Origin: Owenia fusiformis
Lineage: Eukaryota; Annelida; Polychaeta; Sabellida; Oweniidae
Reading direction: 5' to 3'
DNA: 64,000 nt
Assembly: GCA_903813345.2 (NCBI GenBank)
Contig: CAIIXF020000001.1
Span: forward strand, 1,052,001-1,116,000
Shown: positions 34,546-46,491 of the stretch, in pieces
Position numbering within the stretch: position 1 is the stretch's first letter
How the letters are laid out: each line of letters starts with the position of its first letter
Position numbers and translations under genes: made by a program
The notes under the pieces: model-generated
Database searches by the model: none
What the model was told of the DNA's origin: nothing
Seen by the model: only the letters and a program-made list of their open reading frames with translations

Positions 34546-36063
34546 ATCTTATATGTCAACAATCTGCAAAAGGCTGATAAGCCCATTTAAGCTCAACAGT
34601 GATAGAATTAAAATAGAACTATGGTTTCAATTCATTTTAAAATTGGATGGATACGCTGGCGGATTCAGAAGCTGACAAGGGGGGGGGGACACATTTCAAA
34701 AAAGGGCCCCTGATTCCCTGAATCAAACAAGTTAACCCAAATTTTGAAAATTTTAGGCCCATTTTTGATAATTTCAAGGCCCCAAAAAGGCCAAGTAATG
34801 TACCAAATGGTGCCATTGGTACATTACAAAAAAACTAGTGAGGCCCCTTAACTTTTAGTAAATAGCGCGCGAGTAACCTTAATGAGGCTTTCCACACATG
34901 TTTAAAGGCATATAATACACATTCTTTTTCAACGTCCTGAGCACTTTTCAATCAAGTGACTTTTTGCCACTTTTGTAATTTCTAGGTTTGAATTGTAATT
35001 GCCGGGATGAGGAACATTACATTCGTGTTGATTCATGGACAGTTTTGACATTTTTTCAGTGTAAATACATGGTTGTTCTTTAATGGAACAAGTCGGAAAA
35101 CCTTTTTTTTAATTTTCAGAGGATACAAAAATATATGATAGGGTACAAAAACTTCGGTACCGTTTCAGCTACTCAGTAATAAAACATAGTGATGGCGCAC
35201 AATTCCATGTACCGATCACATGATGTGCGCGTCGGCTTTGCGGATGAATGTTATCGTTTTTTAACGTTTAAATATCCTAACGAACTTTGAAATGGATTTT
35301 GGTTGTTTCACATACAATTTGAGATTATAAATGCTGAAAAGTACGGTTTTATTTTTTTCCCCTGACAACAGCCTATATACAGGGCGTATCAAAAAACGCA
35401 ACAAACAGTTATCTCGTAAAACCACAAAACCAGTGATGACTACATCAATTTAATTCAATGTACCATAAAGTCACTTCCCTCCTCTTTGAAATGGTATGTC
35501 ATTCATTCCCATCTGGCGATGGTTGGGTGAAAAATCATTCCTTTTGCACAGCTGGCTAAAATCGGCTCTGGGCCAAGTTTCAGATATTGCAAAAGTGCCG
35601 GAGTACAAAGGAAAAGTGCTAATGATTATGAAAGTTCTCCTGACCCGAATCGTTGTGATTTTTCTTTTGAAGTTATCCCAAGAGCGGAGATTTAATCATT
35701 TGTCCACCAGAAATTGCAAAGTGGTGGCAATTTGGAGGGTATGATGTACTCTTGTGAGCAAGTGTTCATGAACACTTTACAGTCTATGCACGTGACACCT
35801 GCCACACCTTCTTCCAATAGCCCAATCAGTCAGGTCGAGTAACTAAGTCAACATTCGAAAATAAAAATCTCAAAAATCGTACATCTTCGATTTCCAAAAT
35901 AATTTGTGAGGTGGTTATTAAGATGATAATACATATTTAACGTATTGATTTTGAGTACATCTCGAATCCATTTGGTGACAAGATCTAGAATAGAAAGCAT
36001 ATTCTTCTTATTTACTCACTGATACACACATGCCAACGAATATTTTAAGTAAATTTCTCTGTT

Positions 36064-39000
36064 TTAAACATGCAAAATTCTTTTTGTACTTGTGTCGCTT
36101 ATTTGCCGCCAGAGGGATGTATCAGAAGTAATCCTGAAAGTTTTTACGATAATCTCCTCACTCAAATTTATATGTACCAAAATATTGGTGAATTTTATAT
36201 TTGTACGGATTGTAATTCTAGAACTGGTAACAACCCTGATTTTATTGTTGGGGTTGATGATTTGTGTGACCGTAATGCCTTGGTCACATTTGCTCCGATT
36301 TTCACTACGGCGCCCGGCCGATTGAGTATTTTGTTCAAAATTGAATACAATATTGAGCAAAACACTCAATCGGCCGGGCGCCGGCCGATGGATCGGAGCA
36401 AATGTGACCCAGGCATAATGTGGTAGACTTTAATGAAAATGCATATGGTGCCAAATTAATTAATTTCTTGCAGGATACGAACTGTTGCATACTAAATGGG
36501 CGCAACTTCGTAAACAATGACTTTACTTATATTTCTACGTTAGGACATTCAGTTGTTGATTATTGCATTGTTCCTTACACGTCGTTGCCATTGTACAGTG
36601 AGTTCAAAGTTTTAACAATGTCAAAACAATGTGAGTCAATGGGAATTAATTCCGATGTTCAACTTCCAGACCATTCTCTGCTTTGTTGGAAATTCAAAGT
36701 TAATAGCAATGTTGTGAGTGAAGGTATTAACCCGAGTAGTCAAACTGGTAGCCAATCAAAGCACGACAAAACTTACCGTAAATATGACGTAAATGATATT
36801 CCCGCTAGTTTCATGTGCTCAGATTCTGTGATAAGTAAAATCAATAATTTGTTACAACAAATAGATCATGCGGAAAAAACACAGCTGTCACTGGATAATG
36901 TATACAGTAACTATTGTGAGGTTCTGACCAATGAAATGAATTCTAAGCTAAATTACAAGGATATTTCGCCAGGAGTAGGCGGAGCTAGGAAGTATTTTAA
37001 GCCAAATAAGCCTTTTTGGACGGATGAACTGACCAATCTGTGGACAGCGTATAACGAAGCTGAGAGAAAATGGCTTCGAGCTCCTCCCAATTCCCAGCAA
37101 AAACGAACACTAAAACATGAGTATGTAACTAAAAGGAAACAATTTGACATAGTAAAACGACGAGAAAAAAGGCGATATCTATATAATCAACACCAGGAAA
37201 TGATTAAAAATGTAACCCAGGATCCGAGGGCCTTTTGGAAGAAGATCGGGCAAATCGGAATTAACAGTGAAAAAAAACAATCTATACCTTTGCAAGTGTA
37301 TGGAGAAAACGGTGAAATCATAACCAATGAGGAAGATGTACTTGATAAATGGAGGACCGATTTCGAATCTCTACACTCGGTTGATTATTCTGGGAACTTT
37401 GATAATAATTTCTATGGCGAAGCAGTCCAACAAATGAGGACCGATAGTGTCCCTTTAAATAATCCGAACATTGATACAACTTTGCTGAATGATGGCATTT
37501 CCACTAACGAAGTACAAGCAGCGTTACAAGCAGCAAAACTTGGGAAAGCCGCTAGTTTTGATCGGATACAAATGGAATTACTGGTTAATGGTCAATCTGT
37601 TAAATTCTTTGCGTCTCTCTTCAAGTTTTGTTTCACTAACAAAATAGTGCCTTCAGAATGGAACAAATGTATTGTACACCCTATCTCCAAGGGTGCAAGT
37701 AGTGACCCTATGAAGCCCTTAACATACAGGGGTATAACTGTGACATCTTCAGTATGTAAGCTGTATAGTTGGATTCTTAACACTCGTTTAACCAAATTCT
37801 GTGCAGAAAACAACTTGGTTCATGACGAACAGAATGGTTTCCTAAAAGGTAAAAGTTGCCAGGACCATATGTACTCGCTATCATCAATCATTGACAACAG
37901 GCTTAAGGATAAAAAGAGTACTTTTGTTTGTTTCGTCGACGCCCAACGTGCATATGACAAAATCGATAGGCAGTTGCTGTGGTACAAACTTAGCCAACTG
38001 GGTATTTCTGGACAGTTTATGGGTGCCCTGAAGGCCCTATATAGGAATGTTAAGAGTTGTGTGAACATAAACGGAAGATTATCTGGGTTCTTTGATGTTA
38101 AGACTGGATTAAAACAGGGCTGTTTGGCTTCGTGCTCGCTCTTCAATCTGTACATCAATGACATTGTGGATGATATTAAATCCCTCGACCTTGGGGTAGA
38201 TGTTAATGGTGAAAAAGTGTCAATACTTCTCTATGCGGATGACATTGCACTTATCGGTGACTCCGAGGAATCCATACAGCAAATGTTAGACACTTTAGCA
38301 AGATGGTGTAGCAAATGGAGAATGACAGTTAACATCACAAAAACCAATGTAGTCCATTTCCGTCCTAAATCTGTGCAACGATCACAGTTTAACTTTATGT
38401 ATAACGACAATGCTATCAACGTATCAGACAAATACAAGTATCTTGGCCTTTGGTTCAACGAGCATTTAGACTTTACCCAGATGGCTACCTCTATCGCACA
38501 GGCAGCAAGTCGCGCTCTAGGTCTAGTAATTGCCAAGTACAAGGCAAATGGTGGTATGCCATTTAAGTGCTTTACAAGACTCTACGATAGTTTAGTCACA
38601 CCAATTTTGGAATACGGTGCAGAAGTCTGGGGCTTTAAGGAGTATGCATGTATTAATACTGTTTTTCACCGAGCCTGTAGAGCATTTCTTGGATTAGGCA
38701 GGTATACACCCAACCTTGCTGTCCAGGGCGAGATGGGGTGGACCTCACCATTTGAAAAACAGATGAAGAAAAACCATAAGTTTAACTTGCGACTTCAGTC
38801 CCTTAGCCACAATAGGTTGACCAACCGTATTTACCATTGGAATGTTTTACGTGCTAACAGTGGAAAGAAAAACACCTTATACCACCTGAGGCAGGTTTAC
38901 GATTCTCTCCAGGTTAATGATGACGACCCGGTGTCGGCGATTGTGTCACCTCTGGAACGTCAAATGCAGAACAACTGGCAAACAAGACTCTGGGACGATT

Positions 39001-39590
39001 CAAAGCGGCAACAAGGTCAAGGAAACAAACTCAGAACTTTTAGAACCTATAAACATGACATAAAAACAGAAAGATATGTTACATCAACGCTTTCTATCTC
39101 TCAAAGAAAGGCATTTGCCTCAATAAGATGTAGTGTAGCACCAATAAGAATAGAAACTGGTCGGTATGAAAGGCTGCCAGTTGATGAAAGGGTGTGTCCC
39201 TTATGTGATATTGCAATTGAACACGAAAGACATGTAATTCGAATTCTGAACTGTTCTCGTTATGAAGACATCCGTTTAGACTTGTATGCAAACGTTTCTA
39301 CTATTGTAACTGGTTTCATGAATTTAGATGAAGAGAGTAAATTTCAGTGTTTAATGTCTAATGACAGAATTTGTATTTTCACAGCAAAAGCCTGTGACCG
39401 GATGCTTAAGCGACGGGAACATTTTATTTACAAAACCTGATTAACATGTTTTTACAAAAGTGTCTTATAGGCCCATAGGGGGCCTGGGGTGATTTTAACA
39501 GTGTACTATTGTTTTAAATATGTAATTGTATTTTAACTCATGACACTATAATAAAATTAAAATAAATAAATAAATAATTTAAATAATTTT
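36064..39590 (+). mobile_element. 5'-truncated LINE (endonuclease-RT-zinc tail) split by a MITE
   Basis: A plus-strand LINE between mTOR and ABCG. The frame opens inside the endonuclease (CTCVAYLPPEG near 36080; CTDCNSRTGN near 36205), is interrupted by a 140-bp MITE at 36276-36415, and then runs uninterrupted to TGA at 39440, about 1006 codons. RT motifs: TYRGITVTSSVCKLYS, NGFLKGKSCQDH, FVDAQRAYDKID, GLKQGCLASCSLF and catalytic LLYADDIAL. A C-terminal zinc-binding motif CPLCDIAIEHERHVI follows. The 3' tail is an AAAT repeat near 39560-39590. Removing the MITE and one TAA copy brings the endonuclease halves into frame (CDRN then VVDFNENAYG). The missing 5' end of the endonuclease means this copy was probably dead on arrival. 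Confidence 0.9.
36276..36415. mobile_element. 140-bp MITE, PIF/Harbinger type, TAA target duplication
   Basis: This short element interrupts the LINE endonuclease frame. Its left end TGCCTTGGTCACATTTGCTC and right end are inverted copies over 24 bp with one mismatch. They are flanked by TAA at 36273-36275 and 36416-36418. Inside, a second pair of inverted blocks (GC-rich CGGCGCCCGGCCG next to TTGAGTATTTTG) means nearly the whole element folds into a hairpin. A 3-bp TAA duplication with inverted ends is the hallmark of PIF/Harbinger MITEs. It has no coding capacity. The insertion adds 143 bp and shifts the host LINE frame. Confidence 0.88.
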
Positions 39591-40564
39591 GTAAACGTTG
39601 TTCTACAGGTGCCTTTTTTATAATTGAACAACAAAATTGAACATTTTGCATTTCTAAATTGGTAAGTTTCTTGGTATACAACGTAACGATTTAAGTCATT
39701 AATAATATTTTTCCTGAGTGATCCCATGAAAAATAAACAGTAACCGGGCCAATGTTTCATGTTCAACCTTGTTTTCATTACTTTTTAAACGTGAGTCGAC
39801 AATTATGTTGGAAATTGCAATTCCAAATGTCAGCGAGTCAACTCGTTTTTTTCACAATATATAGCCTTTTATCATGATAGTGATCTCCAAAAACTGAGAA
39901 ATGAGACGATATGTTTTTAAATATGTAAGCTATAAACTCAAACAAAAATTCAAACAAAGATGCTATCACTTTGGCTATGAGTATCAGAATGCAGGGTATT
40001 GGATTTTCAGCTAAACTGAAAAATTCAATATTAGTTAATGAAAATACAGAAACACACGTTTCTTTGCTCTATTTATATATTAAATTACATTTTTATACGT
40101 TAATTCACGTATTTATACATCTTTATTCGTCTCTTACCTATAAAAAACTACTCATTCAGGCCTGTATCCAGGATTTACCAGGGGGGGTCACTTTTTGAAA
40201 AATTCCAGGGGGGGTTCACTTGTGACAATTTTGGTCCAAAAAAGGCCAAAATCACTTAAAAAGTGCTCAGAATGGTGAAAATCTGCATGGTTTTTAAAGA
40301 ATTATTGGACAGGGGAGGGTGTGGAGGGTTCGCTCGACCCCCCTTGCTACATTTTATTATGTCATTGAACCATTACTTTTCTTAAGATCTTATGGCAAGA
40401 GCATGCTGGTAGAGCACAGTTTCGTCCTTTCAGTTATTTATTTCTAGATTTATATTGCGCAGCTGTAGATATTAATGAATATATCGTCCTTGTCAATTTA
40501 TGCCAGAACTACTTGCAACCGTCTATTAATTTAGATAGACACATCGTCCCATATCATATGAAAG
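39591..40564. other. Intergenic stretch without a gene
   Basis: AT-rich sequence between the LINE tail and the 3' minisatellite of ABCG. It includes an interspersed-repeat motif (CCAGGGGGGGTTCACTTGTG near 40205) similar to the G-rich segment at 34680. No conserved frame was seen. Confidence 0.5.
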
Positions 40565-40569
40565 TACAG

Positions 40570-41000
40570 ACTGGTACAAGTACATCACTGGTACACGTAC
40601 AACAACATATAATTGGTACAAGTGCATCACTGGTAGAAGTACATCACCATATAATTGGTACACGTACATCACTGGTACAAGTACATCACCATATAATTGG
40701 TACAAGTACATCACTGGTAGAAGTACATCACCATATAATTGGTACAAGAACATCACTGATACAAGTACATCACCATGGTACACGAATATCACTGGTACAA
40801 GTACATCACCATATAATTGGTACAAGTACATCACCATATAATTGGTACAAGTGCATCACTGGTAGAAGTACATCACCATATAATTGGTACAAGTACATCA
40901 CTGGTACAAGTACATCACCATATAATTGGTACAAGAACATCACTGGTACAAGAACATCACCATATAATTGGTACAAGTACATCACCATATAATTGGTAAA
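40570..41000. repeat. Minisatellite just 3' of the ABCG stop codon
   Basis: TACATCACCATATAATTGG alternates with GGTACAAGTACATCACTGG in units of about 42 bp and sub-units of 21-25 bp, roughly ten copies. It ends 72 bp beyond the ABCG TGA and so may lie in the 3' UTR. The long open frames across it on both strands only reflect the repeat. Confidence 0.9.
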
Positions 41001-41071
41001 AGTATATCACCCCAGTGCAAATACATCACTGAATTAAGCAAATCACACCAATCATAACCAGTGAAAGTTAA

Positions 41072-44000
41072 TCATCCTATTCTTGTTGATTTAAATCTCA
41101 GTATGAAATATGCAGTAGTCCTGCTTACTAATAGGATGCCAAACAGAGCTAGGTGCATTGCCCAAAGAGGCCAACCTATACTGATAGACTGCAGATACGC
41201 CGATTGGTCTATGCTAGTCACATTGGGGTTAAGGCACTCAGAAAATGAAGTCAGATTTCCTCTTGAACAACTGAAAAGATCAAAATGTTGAATAAGCTGA
41301 ATACAGTATGTATCCTAAATTAAATCACATATTATAGACCCACTCGGATAAACAATAATTCTATATTTGTATTATATGGATTTTGTAAATGTAAATATGA
41401 AATGGCCTCAAAGTTACTTACAAGATAGGAGCAGCATTTGTGAACTCATAAGTAATCTGGATGTTGTAGACGTAGAGCACAAATGAGAGATACTTGATCC
41501 AGTTGATCCAAAATGGGAGATTTACTGTATAAAAACCACCTAAAACACGAAATAATACACAGGATAAAATCTTAGTTTGCAAGGAGTGATTGTTAGTTTT
41601 CTTTACGGAAAATCACCTTGATCTATTCTTGATTGATCTGATCTAATTAGCTCAGTTGAATATAAAAGCATTTCATATTAGAAACAAATGTTAACTCGCC
41701 TGACAACAAACTGAAGAGCATAAATATAGTTCCAGCAACTAGGGCCATCTTAATGATTTTAAATGATACACCAATAGCAAGGCCAACCCCCTAAAAAATA
41801 AAAAATATCGAACTGTTAGTGGGTGAGCAAAAAGCGTAATCGAAACAAATGTTTACTCTATTACTCAGCATGGGTTCGTGTCATATTTAGAAATAATAAT
41901 AATAAGATTTTATTTCATATAAGGCCTCTGGCCCATTGTGTACATAGTATGTTTACAATAGTTTAATATTGGTTGCTTCAATAATTAATAGTGATAACTT
42001 CTTTAGGAGGATAGCATTTTTTGTTTTCATCAATTGGATGAATTGATCTGTGCTGTAGTTTTCTACAAAGGTAATGTCAAGACTTAATCTAATATTATGG
42101 TATCTAGGACACTTACACATTACATGGTACTCATCCTCTATTATTATGCTACAATATTTACACATTCTATTGTCTCTTACAATATTACGGTGTCTTCCGG
42201 TTTCAATTTCAAAACAGTGGTTCGAAACTCTAAATTTTGCTAGAGCTTTAATACATCTATATTCTAAATTACATAATAAATAAAATTCAGGCTCTAAAAT
42301 ATTTTTAAATTGCATATATGTATATAATTTGGGTCTTTCCCTGAGTTTCCCTAGCCAAGCTTGGCTGTACATATCCTGAAGTCTTTGCTTAAATATAAAA
42401 ATAAAATATAATTGGTTCCCTACACTTTGCTCAAACCATGCATGTCCAAATCCCAGTGAAAAAAGCAAATATTTGATTTTTGATGCCCAAGTTGTTTTTC
42501 CCGATTGATTCAGTTGATAAAGCATTGTATAGCATGATTTAGGATGTCTATGATTAGGCATTTCTGTTAATTTTATCCAGTATTTTATGGTTTTAAGCAT
42601 CTAAGTGGTACAAAGTGGAAGTCTGCCACATTCGCCTAATGCTGCTGCATCATTTGATTGTGGTCCCACACCTATATAATATTTACAAAATTGAGCTTGT
42701 GTACATTCAATTACATTACACCATTCATATCCCTACATCTCTGAACCATAGCACAAGATGGGTGTTACCATGGCATCAAACAGAGAGAACATAAGTTTAA
42801 GTGGTATTCTTCCACACTTTTGGTTAAGTTGTTTGAGTAAAATAATCGATTTCTTTGCTTGTGAAGCAAGCTGACTTTTAGCTGGAGACCAGGAGAGTCT
42901 TGTGGAAAATAGTATACCTAGATATTTATAATATGATATTTGTTCTATCTCTGCTCCTTCAAAATAAAATTTTTCATTTTGCCTGAGGGGACCACCATTC
43001 CTGAACACCATCACATTTGTTTTGGATAAATTTACTTTCATTCCCCATTTACGTGAAAAGCTACCTAAGGTATCAAGTTGTTTTTGCACATGTGGTACAG
43101 TGTTACCTATACAATTTAAGTCATCCACATAACACAATGCCATTATATTAGGGGAACCTTCTACAATATGGATTCCTTGGCAGTTTTGTTCCCTCGGCAT
43201 GTTAAAAAATGAGTTTACATACATAATGAACCACGTTGGGCTGAGTGAATCTCCTTGAAATATACCCTTTGTACATGGAAAAAAAATTGTAATTCCTTTT
43301 ACATGTTTAATAGTATGGATATCTTGCTCTATATTTACATTTATCTCGCATTTAACACAGCATTGAAGTTTACTGTACATCGATTGATATAGTTTTAACA
43401 CGTTGCCATGGATACCTGTAGTCATATTTAACACAAATGAACATAGTCTATGTCCTTTGATTTCACAAAGTTTGATTGGGCTTTTTTACAAAATGTGCTC
43501 CAAATACCGAAACATGCCAAGTTCCCAACGTTAACGGCTTTTATATTTGGGACTATTACAAAGATAACGCCTACCCTAATAACGTTAGAAGCATCAGAGA
43601 GTTGAGCAATAAGAGATTAGGCCTACAAGGAAGATACACAAGCCATACACAATATATTTGTGAGCGTTCGAACGACTTATAACGATGGGTTCAATGCCTC
43701 TAGACCAGACAAGCAGTTTGAGCATGTTTCTACCATTTAGAATAGACCAATAAAACTTGATGGATTGAAGGAACATTGAACACGGTTTAATTGTGCCAAA
43801 TAAGACCTTAAATGATGGGCTTAAATCCATGCTAAATGACTGAGTGATCAACATTTGCTTGGGTTACATTTTTGGCTCATCCCGTATTTCTTTTATATAA
43901 AACAGGTATTATATCACAACTTTCTCGGAGGATTTCTGGTACGAGTAGAAAGTCAATACTGCAAATTACAAGTTTTAAACCAAATGTGACACTTATTGCA

Positions 44001-46491
44001 ACGCCATTGTGTCTCGTATTAAAACAATACTAAATAAAATGTGCAATATTCGTTACCTGAGCTGCCAGTGCCCCAAGGATGACGACCGCTAAACAACCAA
44101 AGTAGCCAGTAACACCATTTAGTCCGGCCACCCAGAAAACAATGGTTACAAACACAATTGGCTGAGCAATCAACAACGGTGCTTCACTAGTCATTTTTGC
44201 AAAAAAATATGCCGAGAGTCTGTAAGCCCCACTTGATCGTTCCTTGCTCAGGATTGCTCGGTCCTCTGGGACTAAAATAAAACGAATTAGCAAAATTACA
44301 CAATAATATATAGCCAGTTTTGTTGTTAGCAATGCTTTCTTACTGGTTTCTATTCTGCATCAGAGTGAAGGAAGTAAATATTGCACAATAATGTAGTACA
44401 ATTTAGGAATCTTTTTTAAATACAACTTTGAGATTAGTATTATAACACTTTTTTTGTACGTACATCCAGTGATTGCATCGATGATAGAAAAGAAACCAAA
44501 GTAGATCGATGTGAAGAAAATCTACAAATAGAAGATACAATTTTGTATAATAGAATATATGCTTTGTAGAGTTGTATATACAGTTGAAAATATGAAAAAG
44601 ATCAAATGTTATGAAAATTAACTAGTATTAAAGTTTTAGCATTTGTGAATGCATGTATAAAAAGTCAAATGTAGCGTATGGTCGCCAAATACAGTTAATG
44701 AAATTGTAAAGAATTTGTGAATTTCTATCATTCTAGATAAAATTCATTAGTTTTTTTTACAAATAATTCATTTTTTACTCCAATCTCACCAGAATTTCAT
44801 TTTTTCCGTGAAGCTAAAAACGCATTCTTCTGAATATTATATCAATATTGTGACGTTTCAATGTGCTTTTGGAATATTTACATTGTAATGTAACGAATTC
44901 TAGAAAAAAGCCTGATTATCAGGTTTTGTGCATAAAATGGACTAGTTCATTAATATAAACTGATTAAAAATCTGTAAATTAAGACAAGTTGAGGATAAAA
45001 TTACTCATGAAAAGCTAAAGTTTGAGGATGTCATAATTAGTAAAAATTATGGATGTTTTAAATTGACAGCTTCTATTACTGGTAAACGTGGACATATTGG
45101 ACATCTTCTTTTACAGATCTCTTCATTATTAACGAGGAAAATATTTTCGTAGTGAATTGTGACATAACAATTTAGAATTATCATAATTTCTACAAAAATC
45201 ACAATATGTGACCTATAAATAAACCTTATTATTAAAGCCCATTAAATTCCTTTTGGTATGCTGCAAAAGGTTCGTCTATGTGATCTAAAGTATCTCTGCA
45301 CTAAGAATGATACAAAGTGTCCCAGTGTCCCGTCACTACAACGCCTGTTATGCGCAATAGACTTACTAAACCAATCCTGTCTCTTAATGTAACCTCCGTG
45401 CGTTCGATCTGGAACCAGAATAAACTGGCGAGAACAGCAAGGAACAACGTTTGGATAATATTGAACTTGGAAAGAATTCTGTCTTTAGCCTGGTAAAGAT
45501 TACGTTGTGTTAATACACTGTATTGTGTCCACCATGACGTCATCCATTTTTTGTCGTCATCCATCAAGTAATTCTCTTCCCCTCCCAGTGCATGCATTCT
45601 GCCATCTGAAATGTATGATTAATTGGTAATTCAATTACTTATACCTCAGTCTGTTTTAATCGAATTTAATTGCATTTAAAGCATCTTTTCTATTTGTGAA
45701 AAATTAAAGAACGAGTTTTGCAGTTTTGATATCAGTCAACGTTGCATCTTATTCATTTACATGCATTATATATTATTCAAACATGACCGATCTCTCTTTA
45801 AATTTCTCAACCAATCAGAATACAGTTATAGACATTTGTCTAAAATGGACAAAGAAACAATGTGAAACATGCCCCCACTTTCAAAAAGATTATTGTCATT
45901 CGTTACTATTACATTACCTTGTTCGGTATTTTGAATCTCTTTTATAGAGTCCATCTCAGTTGTAGCTTCCATTGTAAGTTTGACTTCATCAATGTTGTAT
46001 GCTTTATTGATGTGCCCATTTGATTTGTTATCACCCATGCGTGGCTGTTTAGACATGTAATTATGATGGAGTTCTACAGGCCAGTCTTCTGAATCCCTGA
46101 AACACAGATAAAAGGATTAAAACTTACATACAATTTCCACAGAATTATTTTGGCCTCTGACTAGGCCAATATACCAAATCACACAGTAGCAATTACTCTT
46201 TCATTTTCTACACCTACCTCAATTTGTTGGCAGCTTCAATAATTGTATCTTGGATTTCCTTTTCATCGCTGACTTTTTCTACTGGAATAATACATAATGA
46301 ATTTGATGTATAACAATTGATATACGACAGCATTCACAAGAAATAGAATCTGAAATGTAATAAACGCTACATTTGAACTTGCCATTTTTTAACTTACATA
46401 TAAAATCTGCAGGATTGTAGTTCATGGAACATTCTAGACCCAAAGATGAGAAAAAGGAAAGAATTTTACTTCCTTCACCAAAGTAAGCAAC
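41072..46491 (-). CDS. ABCG exons 7-15: linker and transmembrane domain
   Basis: Residues 237-654. Exon 7 carries the conserved NPADFIL element. Exons 8-9 encode a hydrophilic linker of about 90 residues, longer than in many ABCG proteins. Hydrophobic stretches suggest membrane helices near residues 396-413, 428-444, 480-496, 501-519, 529-549 and 619-645. The region after helix 2 has the [17 protein letters not shown] segment characteristic of the family. Between helices 5 and 6 lie two cysteines (590, 601) and two N-glycosylation sequons (NLT at 594, NVT at 605), matching the large external loop of ABCG proteins. Intron 13 has a GC rather than GT donor (TCAG then GCGAGT). Intron 12 contains a LINE remnant. 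Confidence 0.92.

Larger units (their letters stand above)
32560..36063. other. mTOR 5' flank, no confirmed gene
   Basis: Contains the inverted-repeat element at 33192-33765, an 18-bp perfect palindrome GCAGTGATATATCACTGC near 34229, a G-rich word (GGGGGGGGG at 34680) typical of an interspersed repeat end, and a lone transposon-like end ACAGGGCGTATCAAAAAACG at 35380. No protein-coding exon with homology was recognised. Confidence 0.5.

Noticed and set aside
35380-35400. ACAGGGCGTATCAAAAAACG as a transposon terminus
   Set aside because: It resembles a mariner-like end, but I could not find a matching inverted end within the window, so no element is called.
40513-40999. 159-codon plus-strand and 103-codon minus-strand frames of His/Thr/Ser and Tyr/Leu/Val repeats
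   Set aside because: Both are translations of the 3' minisatellite of ABCG, on opposite strands of the same repeat.
43476-43854. Frames of 68 and 86 codons upstream of the LINE remnant
   Set aside because: They do not continue the RT frame and show no homology or splice structure fitting ABCG.
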